This document shows, one piece after another, positions 36,842 through 40,950 of a DNA stretch of 40,950 bases. Origin of the DNA: Caproiciproducens sp. MSJ-32 (GTDB taxonomy: Bacteria > Bacillota > Clostridia > Clostridiales > Clostridiaceae); contig NZ_JAHLPS010000116.1 in NCBI RefSeq assembly GCF_018918055.1, forward strand, positions 1 to 40,950. Reading direction: 5' to 3'. Every line of letters begins with the position of its first letter. Position 1 is the stretch's first letter. Made by a program: the position numbers and the translations under genes. Below the pieces are notes generated by a model, which was not told where the DNA came from, did no database searches, and saw nothing but the letters and a program-made list of their open reading frames with translations.

Positions 36842-37240
36842 TTAATTATTTACATTTTGATTTTCAGATATTTCAACTTGTGCATTAGATTTTTTAGCCA
36901 TATCCCTCTCTATAGCTGCTGCCACTATTCCTCCTATAACAGCCCCCACTGCTATAAGAGCTAGAGTAGGAAGTGATTTTACTGCACTACTAGCACCTTG
37001 ATTGAAAAAGTCTCTCATAAAACAAGAAATACCAACTCCAAGTCCCATATCTATAAAAGCTCCATCATCCTCATTAGTTATTAATCCAAGATAATGGTTC
37101 ATAAACCACATTGGACCTATTATTGCTACAGCTGCAAACCAGCCCCCTGCAATGCCATATTTTTCTGCAAAGGTTCCCCATATTCCGCCGACAAATAATC
37201 CAACGCACATAAAGCCTATTGTACTTCTTAAAAATTTCAT
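36842..37240 (-). CDS. Small membrane protein, candidate glycerol transporter subunit (paralogue 2)
   Basis: 132 residues. Three helices: IGFMCVGLFVGGIWGTF, GGWFAAVAIIGPMWFMNHYL and LPTLALIAVGAVIGGIVAAA. A polar C-terminal tail (KSNAQVEISENQNVNN) follows. Conserved elements GTFAEKYGIAGGWFAA, MWFMNHYLGLITNEDDG and FIDMGLGVGISCF match its downstream paralogue. It is the first gene after the GlpP leader, which is consistent with an uptake component for glycerol working as a hetero-oligomer (inference). The ribosome-binding site is GGGGG. Confidence 0.75.
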   Translation of the reverse strand: MKFLRSTIGFMCVGLFVGGIWGTFAEKYGIAGGWFAAVAIIGPMWFMNHYLGLITNEDDGAFIDMGLGVGISCFMRDFFNQGASSAVKSLPTLALIAVGAVIGGIVAAAIERDMAKKSNAQVEISENQNVNN

Positions 37241-37298
37241 TTTTATATCCCCCTAAATTATAATTCTCAATCTTAATAGATATAAAATCTCCCCTTTT

Positions 37299-37320
37299 AG
37301 AAACTAAATGTATAGTTTCT
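37299..37320 (-). promoter_or_regulatory. 5'-UTR hairpin ahead of the glycerol transporter pair
   Basis: The 8-bp perfect stem AGAAACTA / TAGTTTCT with a 6-nt loop lies 59 bp before the first ATG. There is no T-tail, so it is more likely a stability or processing element. Confidence 0.45.
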
Positions 37321-37493
37321 TTATCCTCTGATATTTAAAATTTTGTCCTTATGTTTAAAGTCCTTGAAAATCAAAATGCAAACTCTTAATTTTACTTATA
37401 TCACCCCTTATCTTGCTTTTATATTCTTATTATTGGATAAAATATATTTAATATTAAATTGTAATCTTAAAATAACTAAAATCGATAACGTTT

Positions 37494-37567
37494 ACTAAAA
37501 AAGTCAAGCCAAAATAAGATAGTTATCCTATTTTGTGCTTGACTCTAAATCTCTAACAGCACTAAAC
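37494..37567 (-). promoter_or_regulatory. GlpP-type antiterminator/terminator leader of the glpK operon
   Basis: The minus strand has GTGCT...AGCAC (antiterminator arms), then a terminator stem built from AGTCAAGCACAAAATAGGATA and its complement TATCTTATTTTGGCTTGACT, followed by TTTTTTAG. The block TTTAGAGTCAAGCACAAAAT is identical to that in the glpA leader. It lies 28 bp after the glpP stop, so glpP transcription may feed into it. Confidence 0.82.
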
Positions 37568-37594
37568 TATTTTTTCGCTAGTTAATATTAAATT

Positions 37595-38152
37595 TTAAAT
37601 ATCCCAAATTCTTTGATTAGAAGTAGATATACAGCTTGCCCCTGCTCTTAAGGCCTGTAATACCTCCTCTTTAGTTTCAACTAAGCCACCAACAATTATT
37701 GGCTTCTTGTATTTCTTAGAAATACTTTTAATTACCTTAGGTATAACCCCTGGAAGTATTTCAACTGCATCACAATCATTAGATATATGTTTCTCTGCGT
37801 TTTTCAAAGATAAGGAATCAAAAATAAATATTCTAAAAACAGTATTTAGCCCAACTTCTTTAGCTATTCTAATTAAGGAACTTTTGGTTGTTACTATTCC
37901 TTGAAAGGTTGTTTTTTCCTTTATAAATTTAACTGCTATCTCCTTATTAGAAAGTCCCTCAATTAAGTCTATGTGAACAAAACCAATTTTATTTTTATTT
38001 GATATCTTTTTGCTTATATTTAATATATTTATAATATTTCCATATAAAACAAAGATAACCTTACTCTCTGAATCAAGGGCGGCTTCTAATTCATTATCAT
38101 CTTTAACTGCAGTTATTATTGGATTATCCTCCAAAACTCTACTTATATCCAT
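37595..38152 (-). CDS. glpP: Glycerol-3-phosphate-responsive antiterminator GlpP
   Basis: An RNA-binding antiterminator that, with glycerol-3-phosphate, allows read-through of terminators ahead of glycerol genes. 185 residues from ATG 38152, preceded by GAAGGTG. The longer frame has no ribosome-binding site and covers the promoter. Blocks are VLEDNPIITAVKDDNELEAA, GFVHIDLIEGLSNKEIAVKF, GIVTTKSSLIRIAKEVGLNT, VEILPGVIPKVIKSISK, and PIIVGGLVETKEEVLQALRA. It is immediately followed by one probable target leader, and the second lies 2.6 kb downstream. Confidence 0.94.
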   Translation of the reverse strand: MDISRVLEDNPIITAVKDDNELEAALDSESKVIFVLYGNIINILNISKKISNKNKIGFVHIDLIEGLSNKEIAVKFIKEKTTFQGIVTTKSSLIRIAKEVGLNTVFRIFIFDSLSLKNAEKHISNDCDAVEILPGVIPKVIKSISKKYKKPIIVGGLVETKEEVLQALRAGASCISTSNQRIWDI

Positions 38153-38183
38153 TTTCACACCTTCTGTAATTGTTTTCAGGAAG

Positions 38184-38212
38184 ATTATACCATTCAAATT
38201 TTACCTTGTCTA
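38184..38212 (-). promoter_or_regulatory. Sigma-A promoter of glpP
   Basis: TAGACA (38207-38212), a 17-bp spacer and TATAAT (38184-38189) on the minus strand lie 32 bp before the glpP ATG. Confidence 0.8.
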
Positions 38213-38270
38213 TTACACTTAACTTAAAAAATAGTTAATGTATTAACAACTTAATAATTTAATAAAAAAA

Positions 38271-38323
38271 ATAGTAAAAAAATAACATAAACAAATCTTT
38301 AACAGATTTACTTATGTTATTTT
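38271..38323 (-). terminator. Terminator of gltS
   Basis: A long stem AAAATAACATAA..AAATC / GATTT..TTATGTTATTTT (38281-38322) is followed on the minus strand by TTTTTTTAC. It lies about 100 bp after the gltS stop. Confidence 0.8.
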
Positions 38324-38421
38324 CTTTATATTTCCTTATAATTTTTAGTATTTCATTAATTTATTAGTAAAATTATAATAGTTTTTTTATATTTTTCCTT
38401 ATGTATTATTACTTTTACATA

Positions 38422-39618
38422 TTATCCAAATATGTTAATAAATATAGTAATAACAAAAGAATTAATAAAGTCAATAAATAAACATCCTACTATTGGAACT
38501 ACAAGATATGGAGTTTTAGCAAAGCCATATTTATCTGTAAGAGCATCCATATTTGCTACTGCATTTGCTGTAGATCCCATTCCAAAACCTGAAAGGGCTG
38601 AAACAAAAACTGCAGCCTCATAATCTTTTCCCATAACTCTAAATACTATGTAATATCCAAATACAAACATAAGAATAGTTTGAGCTATTAACATAATAAT
38701 TAAAGGAAGAGCTAAGTCAAATAATTCCCATAACTTTAATCCCATAAGGGCTAAGGATAGGAAGAAGGAAAGACTGATTCCACCTAAAGTTTCTATTTCC
38801 TTATCTTCAAGCTTTACTTTTCTTAAGTCGCATATATTTTTAATAATTGCAGCAGCAAGCATAGCCCCAATATAGGATGGGAAAGTTAATCCTAAGCCTT
38901 CCATAAACTTTGTAATAATTGCTCCTATTCCCATTGCTAAAAATATCCATGCTGCTCCATTCATAAGTTTCTTATGTGATAATACCGCTTCATTATCCTG
39001 ATGAAAATCACTTACTGGTATAGTCTTATCACGATACTCCTTAACTGTTTTAAGTTTATTTCGCTCTATTAAAGTTTTTGCTGCAAATCCACCTAAAATG
39101 CTTCCCATAACTAGTCCAAAAGTTGCTGAGGCAAAAGCTACAGTTGTTGCTCCCTTAACCCCCATCCCCTCTAAAAGTGGTCCAAAAGAACCTGATGTAC
39201 CATGTCCACCTACTAATGGAATGGAGCCTGTAGTTAGTCCTAATAATGGGTTAAGCTTAAAAGCTGATGCTAAAGATACTCCTAATATATTTTGAGTAAT
39301 TACTAAAATAGTTGATAATATTAAAAATATTATAACTTTTACTCCCCCTTGTTTTAGCAGCCTAAAGCTTGCAGTATATCCAATACTGGTAAAAAAGGCT
39401 GTCATAAACACTTGCTGTAATGTAGTATCTAAGCTTATTGTTAAGATACCATTTAATTTACAAACTAACATTATTATTGAAAAAATCATTCCACCTACAA
39501 CAGCTGATGGAATGCAGTATTTTTCTAAAACTTTTATTCTTTTTCTTATATAAGCCCCAAAATAAAATACAATGGTAGCTAGTGCCATCGTTTCAAATAT
39601 ATCTAATTTTATTTCCAT
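38422..39618 (-). CDS. gltS: Sodium/glutamate symporter GltS
   Basis: Imports glutamate with sodium. 398 residues from ATG 39618, close to the E. coli protein. The longer frame contains the GGAGGAAAA ribosome-binding site and the promoter. There are about ten membrane helices in two inverted halves, each with a family pore motif: LVGGHGTSGSFGPLLEGMGV in the first and SALSGFGMGSTANAVANMDA in the second. FYFGAYIRKRIKVLEKYCIP near the N-terminus is also typical. The gene has its own promoter and terminator. Confidence 0.95.
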   Translation of the reverse strand: MEIKLDIFETMALATIVFYFGAYIRKRIKVLEKYCIPSAVVGGMIFSIIMLVCKLNGILTISLDTTLQQVFMTAFFTSIGYTASFRLLKQGGVKVIIFLILSTILVITQNILGVSLASAFKLNPLLGLTTGSIPLVGGHGTSGSFGPLLEGMGVKGATTVAFASATFGLVMGSILGGFAAKTLIERNKLKTVKEYRDKTIPVSDFHQDNEAVLSHKKLMNGAAWIFLAMGIGAIITKFMEGLGLTFPSYIGAMLAAAIIKNICDLRKVKLEDKEIETLGGISLSFFLSLALMGLKLWELFDLALPLIIMLIAQTILMFVFGYYIVFRVMGKDYEAAVFVSALSGFGMGSTANAVANMDALTDKYGFAKTPYLVVPIVGCLFIDFINSFVITIFINIFG

Positions 39619-39653
39619 GTATTTTCCTCCCTCAAAATTTAACGCTTTACTAT

Positions 39654-39681
39654 ATAATACAACATATTGAAATATAATCAA
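39654..39681 (-). promoter_or_regulatory. Sigma-A promoter of gltS
   Basis: TTGATT (39676-39681), a 16-bp spacer and TATTAT (39654-39659) on the minus strand, 36 bp before the gltS ATG. Confidence 0.6.
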
Positions 39682-40013
39682 ATAAAAATTTCATTTTTTT
39701 CGATAAATTTATGCATATTATATTTTTACTTTATTTCCAAGAATTAATCAAATGCAATAAAGCCCCCATGAGCACTTAATTATAGAAGGGTAAATTATTA
39801 AAACTATACATTTTAGATGTTTTTATTATTGAATAATTAAATTTAATTTCATTCATTTTTTATTAATTAAGTTTATTTGTTTTACATAATTTAATTATGT
39901 AAATTAAGTATCATTGTTAACTTCAATAAAATATTTTTATCAAATAGATATTTTTTTAACAAATAATAAAATAATTTCTATAATAAAAATTCAATAAAAT
40001 CTATTTATAATAC
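39682..40013. other. AT-rich intergenic region upstream of gltS
   Basis: About 330 bp with no gene. It contains a single TATGCATAA word near 39710, like the triple motif at 2780-2816. An additional TATAAT-like box on the minus strand (near 39780) lacks a good -35 box. Confidence 0.4.
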
Positions 40014-40052
40014 AAAAATGGTATTTACAAATATTTTGCAAATACCATTTTT
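40014..40052 (-). terminator. Terminator of the M50 protease-like gene
   Basis: AAATGGTATTT / AAATACCATTT (11-bp perfect stem) is followed on the minus strand by TTTTTGTATT. It starts about 10 bp after the stop. Confidence 0.85.
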
Positions 40053-40061
40053 ATTAAAAAT

Positions 40062-40950
40062 TTATATAGAAATTGAAGCGTTAGACTTATTAAAAATTTC
40101 CTCATTATTTTGCTTTACAAAACTTATTAATTCTCTTTCACCTTCTACTTCTCCTTTATAAGGGTAGGTTTTTGCTATTTTCTCAAACTCATCTAAATAT
40201 TTTTTAGCTGCATTTTCATCTTTATTTATAAGAAGTTCATAAGCATATAATAACCTTTTTTTAGATAATGAATGTTTACTTGCCTTTATATATTTTTTTA
40301 ATTCTTTAGTAAATAACTTATTTATTTTATCTATATTTCTATCTCCAATTATCTCATAAAAAAGTAACTCACATTCAATTTCATTTTTATATATTCCTAA
40401 TAAATTATTAGAGTTTTCTAAAACATAATCAAATTCTTCTTTAGATCTTTGAAAATCTTTATTATCTTGATAATAACTTCCCATCATACAAGCAACTGAT
40501 GCAATAATTGGATTGTTTAAATCTGCTCCTTCAGGAAGTTCAAACCACTCCTTAGGCATATCCTTAATTCTAGCCCCTCTTGCTAATAAGGCATTTATTT
40601 TTAGCTGTCTATAAAAAGCATATCTAGCATCCTTATTCTTCTTTAATGAAACTATATTATAGCCATCATTAGCAATTCCACCAATCTTTAATGGAATTAT
40701 ATTCATAAGTCCTAATATTATTCCTATCCCTGAAAAGGAAAGTAAAATTTCTAGTAAATAAGGCATATTAGAAAATATTAAATATATAATTATAGCTATA
40801 ATTGAAAAAATAATATTTAAAAGTCCTCCCCCTAGGTTATATAAAATAAAAGGAAATTTATCTTCTTTATACTCAGGAGGCTCCATTAAACATTGTCCTC
40901 CTGTACCAGCTATACTAAATCTTTTTAGTTTAATTTTATCCTCTTCTTTC
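40062..40950 (-). CDS. M50-type membrane protease-like protein, C-terminal part (runs off window)
   Basis: The frame is open to the window edge, reading EDKIKLKRFSIAGTGGQCLM upstream of the internal ATG 40886, so that ATG is not the start. Membrane segments are NLGGGLLNIIFSIIAIIIYL and LLEILLSFSGIGIILGLMN, with IPLKIGGIANDGYNI like the second metal-site region (N/DG) of site-2 protease relatives. The expected HExxH helix lies outside the window. The C-terminal 150 residues are cytoplasmic and helical (KEEFDYVLENSNNLLGIY), resembling degenerate TPR units. Assignment to M50 rests on the overall pattern and needs the missing N-terminus. Confidence 0.7.
   Translation of the reverse strand, partial: KEEDKIKLKRFSIAGTGGQCLMEPPEYKEDKFPFILYNLGGGLLNIIFSIIAIIIYLIFSNMPYLLEILLSFSGIGIILGLMNIIPLKIGGIANDGYNIVSLKKNKDARYAFYRQLKINALLARGARIKDMPKEWFELPEGADLNNPIIASVACMMGSYYQDNKDFQRSKEEFDYVLENSNNLLGIYKNEIECELLFYEIIGDRNIDKINKLFTKELKKYIKASKHSLSKKRLLYAYELLINKDENAAKKYLDEFEKIAKTYPYKGEVEGERELISFVKQNNEEIFNKSNASISI

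Overview
The window is an AT-rich, gene-dense chromosomal segment. Low GC, strong AGGAGG-type ribosome-binding sites, frequent GTG/TTG starts and the gene families present all point to a Clostridium sensu stricto (cluster I) genome. I cannot name the species from sequence alone. Almost everything is on the minus strand. There are no rRNAs, tRNAs, CRISPR arrays or complete insertion sequences.

Layout: (1) 1-3.8 kb: a clipped reading frame, then a polar amino-acid ABC importer (ATPase, permease) with two tandem paralogous binding lipoproteins, each with its own matching promoter. (2) 4.0-5.2 kb: a plus-strand twin P-loop protein of unknown function. (3) 5.3-10.9 kb: a pcrA-ligA DNA repair pair. 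PcrA is interrupted in helicase motif III by a 360-residue intein that appears to carry a GIY-YIG endonuclease module. (4) 11.2-11.4 kb: a candidate small RNA with promoter and terminator. (5) 11.4-17.1 kb: an RsuA-type pseudouridine synthase, a lytic transglycosylase, a seven-repeat triple-tyrosine protein, a YaiI/DUF188 protein and glucose-6-phosphate isomerase. (6) 17.3-23.0 kb: a sorbitol (glucitol) PTS operon, regulator-gutM-srlA-srlE-[talC pseudogene]-srlB-srlD. (7) 23.4-31.7 kb: a patchwork of membrane proteins, an amidase, a NERD protein and a cation/proton antiporter under a fluoride riboswitch. It also holds a small alarmone synthetase and gene relics (a GNAT tail and two chemotaxis-receptor pieces). 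(8) 31.7-38.2 kb: a glycerol regulon: glpP, two small paralogous membrane proteins (candidate glycerol transporter), glpK, an FAD glycerol-3-phosphate dehydrogenase, a second FAD/NAD oxidoreductase and a DUF1667 protein. Two near-identical terminator/antiterminator leaders sit in front of the two halves. (9) 38.4-40.95 kb: a GltS glutamate symporter and the C-terminal part of an M50-type membrane protease running off the window.

Functionally, region 6 imports sorbitol as sorbitol-6-phosphate and oxidises it to fructose-6-phosphate, which is also the product or substrate of the nearby Pgi. Region 8 phosphorylates and oxidises glycerol to dihydroxyacetone phosphate. GlpP probably senses glycerol-3-phosphate and opens both leaders. 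The most unusual single object is the PcrA intein. The most useful regulatory observations are the fluoride riboswitch, the paired GlpP leaders and the candidate small RNA.
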